DNA from: Oscheius dolichura
Taxonomy: Eukaryota; Nematoda; Chromadorea; Rhabditida; Rhabditidae
DNA: 64,000 nt
Reading direction: 5' to 3'
NCBI GenBank assembly: GCA_932521035.1
Contig: OW051496.1
Location: forward strand, 3,906,001-3,970,000
In this document: one piece after another, positions 32,039-52,898 of the stretch
How positions within the stretch are numbered: the first letter of the stretch is position 1
Layout of the letters: every line of letters begins with the position of its first letter
Program-made: the position numbers and the translations under genes
The notes under the pieces: model-generated
Told to the model about the DNA's origin: nothing
The model's database searches: none
Seen by the model: the letters and a program-made list of their open reading frames with translations, nothing else

Positions 32039-34353
32039 ATGGGAACTGTTCTCTCCTCCGTGAAATACACGCCTGATGGTAGAGTTCTGCTTCCTCTTCT
32101 GTTAGTAATATTACTTTTAGGTGTGCCTTACCACGGATTGAATGATTTTCAAGAACTAAAAAGGCTAAATGGTGGAGGATACGGTACAGTTTTTAAGGGA
32201 TACGATGTAACAGGATCAACCAGAAGAAGACGGTGAGGATTTCCATTCGAAGGTATCTCTCTTTTTAGGACTGTGGCTGTGAAAGTGTTCAACCAGTTGG
32301 ATGTCTATGCTGAAAGGGAAATTGAAATATTGAAAACGGTACGCGTCGCCTCGTGTCTTTCATAAGTTTCCCATTTCAGGCCTCTCATCCACACATTGTC
32401 GAGTTATTCGGAGTAATTTGGGATGGAGAGGTAATAAATAGAGGCAACTCTATAAGAAACCCAATATATACGGGATACGTGATGGAATACATGGAACTCG
32501 GTAGCCTCGATCAAGGTGCTCTTCCTTCTAATGTATCGTAAATCCTGTATTATAAGCCCACCCTCCAATACAAGGCCCCTCTGGAGGAGGGTTGAAAAAT
32601 AGAAGCCCACGGACTTATAATACAGGATTTACGGTAATATAAAAGTACATTTACAACAGAAATCCACGATATCTCCAAACATTATGACATGAAGTTAATC
32701 ATGTTATGGATCAATCAAATTGGCTCCGGTCTACAGTATCTACATGAACACAAAATACTTCACAGAGACGTCAAGCCCAAAAAGTAGAAATTTTCTCTGT
32801 TTACTTATACTCGTTTTTAGCATCCTTCTAGCAACAAGAACTCATTTAAAACTGGCTGATTTTGGCCTGGCTAGGAATGTTTCTCATCAAAATACATATA
32901 CTACTGGGTAACTGACTACTTCCTTCCTAATAAGCTTTGTTATTCCAGTCGCATTGGCACCGACCCCTACATGGCCCCGGAAATAGTGGGAACAGAAAAT
33001 AATTATGGGCCGTCGGCTGATGTCTATTCATTTGGAGTAACAATATGGGAAATTATATGCCGGAAGTCGGGTGATTTTATTTGATCAGTATACAATATAA
33101 AAGTAGGCACCCTTGGAAACATCTACAAGTTGGAAATGATTGTATGCAACTGCGAATAGATCCCGATAAAATGAGTGAGGATTCGTGGAATTTTGTGAAA
33201 AGGTTGGTGTAGAAATATGAAGTTTGGGGCTGAAAAGGCCTACAAGACTAACCTTATTTCGTTTTCTTTGTTTGTTGGACAATTCTATAAAAATATTTTT
33301 AAGATGCTGGCAAAGAGAGATATCTGATAGGCCGTCGGTTGAGGAAATCAGTGCCTTTGCAGCAACATTCGAACAGACGGTAGGTGAAAATTTGAGGGTT
33401 AGGAAAGTAAATGGGCTCCGCTTTTTTAGATTTTGGTCGTAGCAGGAGATAGTGATAATAACAAGATGACACTATGGAATCGGAAAGCATCCACCTGGAC
33501 TGTTTCACGAATGAAATTTCCTGATCATATTCTATCTGATGGTGCTGTTTATCTCGATGATGAACTCTATATAATCAACTGTAACAAGTCATTATCCAAG
33601 TTGGACAAAAATATGGAATGGAAACGACTGGCTGATATGAATGAGAAACGAGGAGATATTAATAATAGTTGTTTGGAATGGAATGGATACATTTGGGTAT
33701 TTGGAGGAGAAGATAACCATGACACATGCCTAAAAAGTGTGGAACGATATGATCCGAAGGAGGATAAATGGACACGGATGCCGTAAGTTATCTTTATAAA
33801 GGGAGCCTATAATCTTTTGATTGTCTTTCGGCTAATAAGTGATTTTAGAGACATGAAATATGCCAGATGTGATGCAGCTGCAGCCGTCTGTAACGGGAAA
33901 ATATATATTTGTGGAGGAAAAGGAGATGATGATGTCGATTTGAAAAGTGTGGAATGTTTCGATCCTGAGAGTGGAGTGTGGACTGAACTGAATGATATGC
34001 CAACACCTCGATTTTACCATTCCCTCGTTTGTTATAGAAATAAGCTGGTTGTAATAGGAGGTTATGATGGAGAAGAAGATACTACCACAGTTCTGGAATT
34101 GGATCCACTTGAGAAAAATGGACAGTGGAAAGAGTTGTCGCCCTTTCTCTACCCTAGTTTTGTTTCTGTTGCAGCAGTTCTTGGTCGAGAAATCATTGCA
34201 ATTGGCTGGGAGAATATTAATGATACCGATGTGGAAATATTTAACGGAATCAATTGGCGTGTTGGCCCCTCTTTCCCTCTAGCGCTGAAATATTATAACC
34301 CTCCGTCTGCTGTTCTCATTCCTCAAGAGTTTGCGGATCGTCTTTCTTCTTAG
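32039..34353 (+). CDS. protein kinase fused to a C-terminal Kelch beta-propeller
   Basis: Ten or so exons with 36-145-nt introns give one continuous frame. The N-terminus MGTVLSS fits an N-myristoylation signal (Gly2, Ser6). The kinase domain is complete: glycine loop LNGGGYGTVFKG, Lys in VAVKVF, helix-C Glu in EREIEILK, HRDVKPKN, ADFGLARN, DPYMAPE, ADVYSFGVTIWEI and CWQREISDRPS. The last two features resemble tyrosine-kinase-like or MAP3K-type kinases. Right after FAATFEQT a phase-0 intron is followed by ILVVAG and a Kelch array: EWNGYIWVFGGE, SVERYDPKEDKW, VCNGKIYICGGKG, SVECFDPESGVW, NKLVVIGGYDGEED, to the end FADRLSS. The propeller resembles KLHL proteins but without BTB/BACK domains. All catalytic residues are present, so it is predicted active and possibly membrane-anchored, with the propeller recruiting a substrate. 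Confidence 0.88.
32537..32633. repeat. intronic hairpin, perfect 20-bp inverted repeat
   Basis: CGTAAATCCTGTATTATAAG (32537-32556) is repeated in exact reverse complement at 32614-32633 with a 57-nt loop. The loop can pair further (CACCCTCC with GGAGGAGGG). It fills most of the 144-nt kinase intron 32516-32659, unusually long for this gene. Confidence 0.85.
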
Positions 34354-36481
34354 CCGGTCGATTAAAAGCAATAAATAATTCGAGGGATCCTATCGAAATT
34401 GACAGGATATTTTTTGAGGGAGTATAACAAAAAGCAAAGAGGGAGAGATGTATTTCTCGGACGCCCCCCGCGGACTTTCAGTCGCCCCTCTCAGATTTTC
34501 GTCATTTACAGATGAAACTAATATCGTAGTGAGTATATTTTCGATTTGAAGGCCTACTGCTGTCTTCTTCTGTTCTATTTTGGGCGTTGGGTAGAAGCTT
34601 AATGCAGGAGGTGTTGTAACACATGGTTTTCTTCGCGTAGCTTTCAAAAGTGCTCATCCCGATATGTTCGGTATGCTGCATCTCTTGCTCATACAAAAGA
34701 AAGAAGTATTAAAAACACTGAAATTGGAGTATCGCAAACAGGGAAGAATGTAAACGCGTGTTCCCTTGTTTTCTGTCTTGCAACATGATCTCCTGAGAGG
34801 TAAAAAGCTTTCCCGCGTACAGTCGTACTGTTCTGTTACCCAGATTATCAAGGAGAGTAGTCGTTCTCATCAAAAGAATCCCTTGTTCCGTCTCTCACTG
34901 ACTCCCAGTCTTTCTTTGCTTCGAGAAAGTTTGTACGTTATGCTGCTCCGATCTGGTAGGATAACTTTTAAAAATTCAACTCGTAATACAAGGCATACCG
35001 TAGTCTAATCATTTTTAATAAACATCCCGGTCTACTCTACTAAATTCATGGCCTATTTCCCTTTTGGAGGAGAGAAGATCTTCTTTCATGACATATGTAT
35101 GCTGCTGTCTGGACTGGGGGCCCTTTTCTTATAAGTCGTAGAATGAAAGGAGTGCTATCAAAGTAAAGGGGTCCTACGAAGATAAACTCCCGTTGGAGGT
35201 CGAATAGGTGGGCTTTTCCTTTTCATATAACTCTTCTAATTAATTAACCTAGGCTAGATGGTGGTTTTGCCCAAGATTTCTATTCTATTTTCTCAGATGA
35301 ATAGACTAGGTTTGAATCGAACTGTGGTTATATAGTGAAAATCTGAGGCTAACTCTACCTCTATGGTATTAATAAAAAAAATAATAGAAAGCTTAGGCCT
35401 GACCCGTTGATTGTAGTTATTGATCTATGGCGGATGAGGAACGAGCAGAAAGCCATGGCTCTACGAAAAAAAGGAAAATTATACCAAATTCCGTTCACAA
35501 GTGTTACCTGCCTATCAAATAGATCGTCACCATTTGTTTTAGACTTCTACGGGCAAGTAACTGGATAACAGGGGCAATATCCTCCAATCAAATGCTGAGC
35601 TTTGCTGAGGAACCACGTACTTTTGTTCAGTTCCCCGTTGTCATGAGGAAGTGATAGTCCGCGGACTTTCAGTCGCGCGTCCGCTATACACTTATCCAGA
35701 TTTGTGTGAAAATAAAGTCCAACGGCTGCTACCATTTTCTTCTTTTTGACAATACGCTTGCCGAAACATCCGCAATTACTCATCTGAATCACTGGAGAAA
35801 GTACCGCTTCCTTATGAAGATGCCTTGAAATTTATAAGTTTTTCTTATTGAATAAGTATAACCTTCATCAGAATAGGAGATGCTTTCCTTACCCAACAAC
35901 TAGAGATCAACCGATCCCTGATTTGTCTTTTTTCCGTCTCATCCCAGACGGTGTAATTGTAAAAATTCCTCATCCCTCCCTCCGATGATCAATTTCGATC
36001 TCAAGACTGTTCAAAGATTAAAAAAATCAAAAGGAGTAACGGTGACATTGAGTCACATTGGACGGCTTTCAGCTGCCATATCTAACCGTACACAAAAACA
36101 ATGTTCATGTTTCGTACTCACCATAATAAACAAAAAATAGGCAGCATTCATTACTTGTTCCTGTTTTCGGTTGCTCCATTTCCATGTTCTCTCACCCTCC
36201 AAAATGTGTTCCTTTTCTCTTCGTCTGTGCTTTTCTGTGTTGACCTCTCCATTTGACAGGATGACAACGACGACGATTATCATCTTTACCCGTGGCTGAT
36301 TCATCTATGTGACGCCCCCTTCCAGAGAGGTTTATTTATATGCACCCGCGGGGTCAACAGTGCCGGCCAGGCTGTCTCTCCCCCTCTCTTTCCGACCATC
36401 TGCCATCCGCCGTTCCCTGTTTTTTCCTTATTTACAGGCCATTTTATCCGGATAGAGACCAAGGAAGAGGACAGACCTCTT
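34354..36481. other. intergenic with dispersed repeats
   Basis: No gene is firmly supported. Copies 2 and 3 of the CCGCGGACTTTCAGTCG repeat lie at 34468-34484 and 35658-35675; the last is followed by CCGCTATACAC, which precedes the core in copy 1. A minus-strand frame starting MSNCGCFGKR near 35780 and ending at 35547 is behind a CAG acceptor and looks weakly protein-like, but has no identifiable family. Confidence 0.45.
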
Positions 36482-37061
36482 CGGTTTCAGGGGGGAATAG
36501 ATAAAGTCTATTCGTTTGTTCTTTACAGTTCGATATCAGGAATCTAAGCCCACAGAATGAATTATTTTTGGTTTCATAGGAAATTGATAAGCTGAAGACT
36601 GTATTGTGTTTCGATTCGGTTACGTTCCCACCATTTTATTAACGGACAGGACATCTAGAACATCTAGACTGGCGACGCTGATTCTTGGTTTCAGGGAGAA
36701 TTTATAGACAAACTAACCTTTCTTGCCCAGTAATTGAGCATAGCTGGGAATAAAGAACAGATTTGAGTATTTGGAAACGGCGAATTTCACTAGTAATACA
36801 TCGTGGATTGATAGTGATGCCAAACTTTCCATAACCATATCAAAAATGAGGATTTCCTCTGTTTCACGGGGAATTGATAAGCTCGAGTTCGACTATTGAA
36901 TGTTTTAGTATTGACCATTAGGCCCATGAATCGTGTTAGTTTCAGGGTGAACTGATAAAGAGGGCAATCATTACAGCACACTGACTAATTCAAGTGACTT
37001 TTCATTTGGGAACCTTTATCGCTGAGCACTGATTTTCTCGATTTCAGGAGAAATTGGTAAT
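36482..37061. repeat. degenerate tandem array, six units with GTTTCAGGG.GAATTGATAA
   Basis: The motif recurs at about 36482, 36570, 36687, 36861, 36938 and 37041. Between the last units GTTCGACTATT(G/C)AATGTTT is also repeated (36886 and 37062). Spacing varies from about 75 to 175 bp, so units have lost or gained sequence. No ORF is supported. Confidence 0.6.
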
Positions 37062-38907
37062 TTGTTCGACTATTCAATGTTTGGAACATTCCCGCGTTTC
37101 CGATCAACAATCAACAATGAATCAGTTTCTTCTGTCTACCTATGGCTGTTTTGAAAAATGTTCCTATTGATCTTCTGCCCTCCCAACATCAACAAAACAC
37201 GCCATTTCAGATGAAAATAGGCTCCAAAAAGGAGGGGGGATTTCCACTTGTTTTTGGCCTCACAGATCAGTGGATTTCTGCTCGCTTTCTTCCTCGTACT
37301 TGTGCCCCGTTTCCCCGGAGCCGTGCCCCGGATAATCACATAATCAGAGGTCCCCGCAAACATCAGCAGCAGCGCCTTGTCTCCTATGTCGATGGTGATA
37401 GTTTTCGCAATGCCCCGCCGCAAAGTCATCATTTGATCCCCTCCCGCTCACAAGTCACTGCCCTCGTCGCCCCGGTTGCCCCCGATCGTTGATCGCGTTA
37501 CTAGCCCTCCCTCCCAATTATCTTATATACGTGATGGGTTCAATACATTCTCAATTAACCTTTCTTTAGTTTTTTTTATTATTTCGTTTTTTGGGCAAAT
37601 GCACTGTTTTCTCACTGATTCCATTCGATTTACCCTGTAAACTAATCCCTCACTGGCACAGAAGTTCACAAAAGAAAAGATACATCACTTCATATTTCAA
37701 TAATTCTATAAAATTTCAGATTTCCTGTATTTTCAATTGATTTTCGAGTCCTCCAAAAAAACAGACAAAGGCCTTTTTCAATGAAAAGGGTAAATTCCTT
37801 GATAATGCCCAATAAAATATACTGACTATCATAAACTAGGGAAGTAGAACGGGGTGGAATATTTCAACAGCTGTAATAAATTAGCGAACCTATGAATTTG
37901 CAGTAGCACAATTTTGTTTGTTTTCCATTAGTCTCTAAAAACAAGACGAAGCAGATAAATTTTGTTTTACCGGTGATAAATAAGTTCATTGTAATTGAAA
38001 AAGTAGAGCAAAACATGTGAACATCTGTCCCAATTGACGCTGAATACGTAGAAAGTGGTGGTGGTGGTGCACTTTCAAAGGGTCAGCTATATTTTTGCGC
38101 AAGCGCCGTCCCCTCCCGCCTCCCTTGCACCCGAAAAGTCCTTTTATCTCACTTTCTCATCATTTTCTTCTTATCTTTTACCGTTTTATGATGACTTCTT
38201 ATTTTCTTATCAGCTGATAAAACCAATCCAATTATCTCGGATGCGTTTTCCCCCATGATTTTGAAGAAAAAACGATTTTCATCCTGTTTCAATGTTCGTA
38301 CACAGTTTCCTTCTTCCCTGATTTTTACTTTATCACGTCCTCGTTCGCAGCTCCTTCAGTTTGACGAGAATCCGAGAGAAGAAGAAAAAACATAAAAAAA
38401 CAAGGAATTTGCAAGCAGAGGTGCTTTTTTTAAAGTTTCGCTTTCTCTACATAACCACTACTTTCTGTACCCTAGAATGGAAAGGGAAAAGAGAAAAGAG
38501 AGGAAATTCACACTGAACAATTGAATATTTCATCTGTCTAGATTGTGATTTGTGTCTACGCAAACGAACCCCCTCCACCTGTTTGTCCAACTCTTTCTCA
38601 ATCGGTTTTATCTGTCGTATCTTGCTTCGAAAAAGAATTTCACACTTCTCCAACGTCTAGTACTTTTTTGAGAAGATAAAGATCAGCAGAATGCGCAATT
38701 TGACTTGATGAAAATTATGTAGGAAAAGTAGAACGTATAAAAATGTTCTACGAACGGGCTAAATTGATGGAAATAGTGGTTGCTGCAATTCATAATCATC
38801 CTCGAGAGTAACCCAAAATAAAAACTATCATATCAGTCGATTCGGACCCCAATAAAACCCTCCAGCTTGTTCCCTTGATATTTTATTTTTTTATATAGGT
38901 TTCCATA
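37062..38907. other. intergenic, no supported gene
   Basis: Overlapping open frames on both strands at 37136-37492 have no splice partners. A short GGTGGTGGTGG run is near 38057. The rest is AT-rich and unremarkable. Confidence 0.45.
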
Positions 38908-39083
38908 TCCTACCCTAATAATAGGCAGATCTCTGTCTGTCTGCAAGACCTGTCGTCTGTACGGATTGACAGGTCAAATGAGAGAGAAGCAGAAAGTTTC
39001 GTCCGTTTGACCTTTTTCGACTGTCAAATTTTGTAATCCAAACGCGGCCAAAGGCCGCCGGAGGCATACTGGTCCTCTCATAT
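38908..39083 (+). repeat. dispersed repeat R1, copy upstream of the ABC transporter
   Basis: Starts TCCTACCCTAATAATAGGCAGAT, then a GTCTGTCTG run, GACCTGTCGTCTGTACGGATT, GAGAGAAGCAGAAAGTTTCG and CCGCCGGAGGCATACTGGTC. The same order occurs at 47968-48222; only the first ~25 bp (CCTACCCTAATAATGGGGAGATGTCTGT) occurs near 6587. No ORF is present. It ends about 60 bp before the transporter start codon. Confidence 0.75.
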
Positions 39084-39146
39084 TCTCTTCTTGGCCTCTT
39101 CTTGTTGATATTTCATCTGTTCTCGGGATAATCACAGTTTCAGGGT

Positions 39147-47967
<8,821 letters not shown>

Positions 47968-48222
47968 TCCTACCCTAATAATGGGTAGATGTCTGTGTGT
48001 CTGCCTGTCTGTATGACCTGTCGTCTGTACGGATTTACCGGTCGAAAGTGAGAGAAGCAGAAAGTTTCGACCGTCAGGTTTTATCCGACTGTGAAAGCTT
48101 ATTCGACAAGAAAATAACTAGAACAGCTCTTTGGGAAGGGGGAGCCGGCGCTGTGGACTGTTTTTCGACAGAGTTGTTAACCCCAGCGCCGTCGAAGACG
48201 GCCGGAGGCATACTTGTTAGCT
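47968..48222 (+). repeat. dispersed repeat R1, copy downstream of the ABC transporter
   Basis: Same orientation and block order as 38908-39083 (TCCTACCCTAATAATGGGTAGAT, GACCTGTCGTCTGTACGGATT, GAGAGAAGCAGAAAGTTTCG, GCCGGAGGCATACTTG) but about 80 bp longer, with extra sequence before the last block. The middle has weak self-complementarity (AGCCGGCGCTGTGGACTG with CCCCAGCGCCGTC). Confidence 0.72.
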
Positions 48223-50888
48223 CAGAATCCTGTGTGTTTTCCAAAGTTCCTATCAGCAACGGCTACTTAGCCACAACTTCTTATGTAGTGGTCAGAACAT
48301 TAAAAAAGGAAAGATGCTGGATGGCCACAAACAGTAAAGAAATGCGATTTGGCATTATTTAGCCAGTAAATGAAATATCTTGAATTTCTGCGTTATTTTC
48401 TAGAATCTAACCAACTTTTCCACTTATCCCAAATATGAGACAATCCTCCGAATACAGTTCACTTCAAACGGATACGTTATGGATACAAATTGTGGGGGTA
48501 GTTCTTCAGATGCAATAACGAGTTTATTAAGAGAACTGGGAATGTAGTTGTAATTACTTTAGTAGTTGATCATATATTCTCCTTCTTCGCTGTTATTATT
48601 TTTGCTCAAAGAAGTCTATTTTACCAGCAACTATCCCTTTTCTCATTACAGAAAATCAGTATTGAAAAGAAATATTTCGTATGCTTTATCAACTTTATTA
48701 ATTCCGTTCAAAACGTCTTTCCATTGCTCCAGCGTAATTTATCTGGGCAATATCCTCCATTTTTGCTCAATCCAATCGTTTCTTTGTTATATTTTTGCTC
48801 TACGCGGGCTTCTTTAGTCATACTTTCGTACAAAAGTTTTCTTACTGTCGTTAGTGTTTTCTTAGTGTCCTACAGTAATGAAGCAAATTTTCGACGGTTT
48901 TATCAAGCGTACTAAATGAATCGAAAACGTTATACAATTAGTGCAACTGAACCGGTGGAAGAAAGAAAACGAAGCGAAACCAAAGTATCAACATCTTGTT
49001 ATAATTATTTCTACTCCAAGCGGCCTTTTTTACCCATATCTTCAAATGTTCAAATTCGACGTTAGCCAAAGGGTTTCGTTTCCGGCTCTCCCTCTCTCAA
49101 CTGTCCGTTTTTTTCTCCCAGCTGCTCTCTTTTTTCCCGTCCTCAAGCTGTCACACTGTCCTCCGATGGCAGAAAAGAGAGACCACACACTTCCCGTTTT
49201 TGCCATGTCTCCGATGTCCAGTTGTATTGGCTCGCCGTCTCCTTTCTTTTTGCGTGCGATTTGTTTGGCCCCCGGTTGAGCAGTCTGAATACCCGTGCGA
49301 CGAGTGTTTTCGCGCACTTTTCCGCCTTTTGAGCCTTGTATACATTTGGGTGGCTTTTTGGAACGGAACCAACCGACACAAACAAACAGTAGCCGGGGGA
49401 CAGACAACACTACTTCTCGCCGAACACGTCGGCTCTTTTTATGGTCCACCTGGACCACCCACCGCCTACTATTCTTCTTCTTTCTCTTCTTTTTCCTGAC
49501 AACCTTGTGCTTCCTTGTGAATAGATTCTTTTTGTATATTTTCTCGTTTTATTCTGTCAATTTATTTCTTCGAAAACTGAAATTCATTATTGAAATGGTC
49601 TGATGTTGTTGCAAAATTGTGATTTGAAATCTGCAGAAATGGCACCTGCACCAGGCGCCGTATAAAAATTTCGCTTCCACCTTACAAAACAGAAATTTGT
49701 CGTTCTCTCTTATCTTCACCACCACGACATCTATTCTTCTTATCCAGGATTTTAGCTTTGATTTGTTCCACTCCTTCCTTTTATATTTCCTCCTCTTCGA
49801 TCGTCGCTAACGTGTTCTAACGTTTTTGACCTGGCAGTGAAACCGGTAAAGTTGAGATCGCTACGGTAGTTCTGGGGGTCTTTTTATTTCACTTTCGACG
49901 TTTTCCTTCATTAGCCGAGGCCGCCTTTCTCCTTTCTCGTAGTCGATAAACTTTTGAACCTTCTTCTGCTTTACTTCTCCCTTTTATTCTTCTCACTTCA
50001 AAATGTACCAACTCTATAGGTATCAACTATTACTGTGAGAAAATATTGCCAAATGTGTTCTACGGAAACTCTTTTTCCGAAAGAGGGTTACCGACTTTGT
50101 AAAAAATGGCTCCATTTCTTGTGTTACTCTTTGGTTTTGTGGGAAGTATTTAGCCCCTCGGAGAAAGAGAGAAACCACAGACAAATTTGACACTAGAGGA
50201 CCATTCGAAAGAGAATACGCCCATGTTGTAAACGACCTCACCATTTGTTTGGTTTCAAGTTGGCTATAAGATTTTTCTCTTTGAATTGCTCAATGGTCAA
50301 TTTCTCAGTCAACTTTCTTCACCAAATTCCCGAGTTTCTCCCTTTTTTATCTCCTCAAAGGATCAAAAATAGCCTCCAGCTGAAACCAAATCTATTACCT
50401 TCTTTTGGCACGGGGCGTGAGTTCTGGGAAGAGGCTCTTCAAGGGCTCCGACTACAAAAGCCACGCGACCGGGCGATCTCTCTTGAGGCTACCCGAGATT
50501 CACACACACAAATCATTCCGGATCATCTCTATTTTCGGGTCTGGTGACCAGCCGCCAACAATGTGAATCTTTTTATTCATTTTGAAGCTATTCCGAGGAA
50601 GGGAACTATTTCTTGGCTTCAATTGATATTTAATAACATTTTGAAACCAAATTTCTCCGTTTTGGGTTTGAAGCTAAATTCCCGTTCACTTATAATTGGT
50701 GTCTTCCTTTTTTATCAGAATACTTTGAAAAATATAGCCGTCCAATATGCAGAATGGGGCATTAGCAAGCTCACAGTTACTAATTTCTTCAATCTAAAAT
50801 CTTTCTAGAACACTGAATGTTTTGCTAATTAGATAAAATTCACATAGATAAAAGATTACCAGCTGATCTAAAACAAATCCTTTCCAGT
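48223..50888. other. intergenic, upstream of the ML-domain gene
   Basis: Only antisense-type or isolated ORFs occur. A GTATAAAAA sequence at about 49661 could be a TATA box, but no gene is seen just downstream. The frames at 49042-49499 overlap on both strands and are not supported. Confidence 0.4.
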
Positions 50889-52898
50889 ATGAAGATCTGC
50901 CTGTTTGCATTGGTTGCCCTGCCGTTTGTCTCCCCTTCCGTCGCCTTTATTCCTTCTTATTTGGCTCCAGGATCTGGACCTCCGCAGTTTGATCAGGTAA
51001 GAAGAGGCTATTGCTATGTTTCACCTTGACTACTAAATTGAAGTCCTTGTGGAAATGGCACTGACCAGAAAATTTATAACATTCACACTTTCAGCTTCCC
51101 ACCCACCTTCGACCCCAGAAACAACAGCCGATGAATAAATACTCGGTTCAGGACAGTTTGGACAATGGTTTGTAGAGGGCGAAGGGGAAAGAGGAGAGGG
51201 GTTTAGGCGTATTGCAGTCGTATTTGAATTCGCCATTTTTGGAAGAAGACGGAGACGACGAGGAGGATTGTTCCCCGATGCCGAACAACACAAAAATACA
51301 GCCGGCCTTCTTCCAATGCAATGAAGGTAAGGGGACAATAGAGAAGACGGAAAAGGGGGAATATTCCGAGAAACCAAGTGAATAAACAATGTTTTACCGG
51401 CGGAACTTATATCTAACCTGAAACTAAACAAACTAATCTTCGTTCCATTGAATATGCAGATTCTCTATTCACCCTTCACGGCGGAGCAGTGACCAATCTC
51501 ACCGGAGATGACAGCTACCCCGTCTCGTTCGCCTCCCCCATCCGGATATTCCTGGATGTTACCAGCGAAGCCAAGAGAAGGTCTTTTTACCAACTGAATC
51601 AGAGGAAAAACCCGTTTAGATATGACAATATCGGAGTAGATGTGTCGCTGTACAAGAGATCCACAGGATGGTTCGGATGCGGCTGGATGTTCCTGCCCAA
51701 TTTTGGAATGTTGTGAGTTTTAGACGGGATTGAAATAAGGGAAGAATACCTGGAGGGGGGGGGGGGGGTATTATTATGAGTGCAGTTATCTTTTGAATGA
51801 AAATTTATTTGTGTTTTGGGGATCTGATATAATCTTCAAAACATCTCAACTTTGCCCTTCTATGTTGAAAGATTTTTCAAAATTTCAGGAGCAACTCGGA
51901 CATGTGTTACGACAATCCATCCTGCCCGTTGTCACCTGGGAGACAGGTACGTGTTCCAAGATTTAGTGCCTTTCTCCAAACCGATATCGCTGAAAGTGCA
52001 ACGAAACCGGAACTTTTCCTTTATAATGTGAGGGAAACAGGCAGAAATAAGCATCACTGACTGATTGCATAAATCAATTTTTGCTTCTTATATACGAAAC
52101 TTGTAACCTATATGCCAGATGAATGAATAGCAGTTATAAGGCAGAGTTGAAACAGCGGGCCGAAAACCCCCTTGTTGCCGGTTTCTGAGCTTCCGAAAAC
52201 GTTTCCATCAGTTGACCTATTTTTATTGGGATCAAATCAACAACACCACCACAGGAGAAACATCATTTCCTCTTGAGCGCTCTTTATTTCCTTCGGAAAA
52301 CTCTAACAAACATTTGTTATAGTCTGACAATCGATCAATTGTCAGTAAATATCAAGGAGGGGAGAGGGAGGAAAAAATAAAAAGTAAATCAGTAAGCGTT
52401 CAGTCACACAAGAACATCAATGTTGAGTGTTAGGTCATTTTAGCTCCTAGGTGAAGCATTAGCCGTTCGGGTAACACTAAAAGTTTTCGAATCGAAAGAC
52501 TAGAAAGCCGTTCGACCCCTTTTTGCCAGAACATTCGGCTATAAAGCCAACTTGAAACAGAGCAAGCCACTTCATTATAACCCGAACATCCGCTTTGCCA
52601 TATTTTAGTAATTTATCCAGTCTGATACGCCCAACATTATTATGAGTCTAGGGGCAATAATAACCCACCGGTAAAACACTATCCGTTTTAGGTGATTGAA
52701 TTTTCGATCGACCCATCGCGAATCTTCTCCCGCCTCTTCCGAATGATCCACTACGACCTGGTAAGTCTTTCTCGATGTTCTTCCATAAACATGGCCCCAT
52801 TTCAGTCTGCCTACCAGTTGGTAATCCGTCTAAAAGACAACAACGACCCGTTCCGTGACCTGCTCTGCACCACAATTCAACTCAGAATCCATCTCTAG
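50889..52898 (+). CDS. secreted ML-domain (MD-2-related lipid recognition) protein
   Basis: Seven exons, one intron of about 0.7 kb. The start ATG is 1 nt after a TTTCCAG acceptor and encodes a clear signal peptide (MKICLFALVALPFVSPSVA). A Pro/Gln-rich, acidic linker (FLEEDGDDEEDCSPMPNNT) precedes the domain: FFQCNEDSLF, PVSFASPIRIFLDV, DNIGVDVSLYKRSTGWFGCG, DMCYDNPSCPLSPGRQ, SAYQLVIRLKD and LLCTTIQLRIHL at the end. The CxxxxxCPL..G segment, the Tyr-containing strand and the terminal C-x-I-x-L strand follow the ML pattern, so a small beta-sandwich binding a lipid outside the cell or in lysosomes is inferred. ML proteins are numerous in nematodes. A 14-base G run (51755-51768) lies in an intron. 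Confidence 0.68.
51755..51768 (+). repeat. G14 homopolymer
   Basis: Fourteen consecutive G in an intron of the ML-domain gene. Such runs can fold as G-quadruplexes and are prone to length error in sequencing and replication. Confidence 0.8.

Noticed and set aside
36482..37061. CRISPR-like array
   Set aside because: Motif units are degenerate with uneven spacing, and the window is eukaryotic.
37136..37492. Overlapping 98- and 116-codon frames on opposite strands
   Set aside because: Neither has splice partners, a signal, or a recognisable motif; mutual antisense overlap suggests chance.
49042..49499. Possible gene with 138-codon minus and 99/102-codon plus frames
   Set aside because: Frames overlap on both strands, lack splice continuity and have no domain-like pattern.
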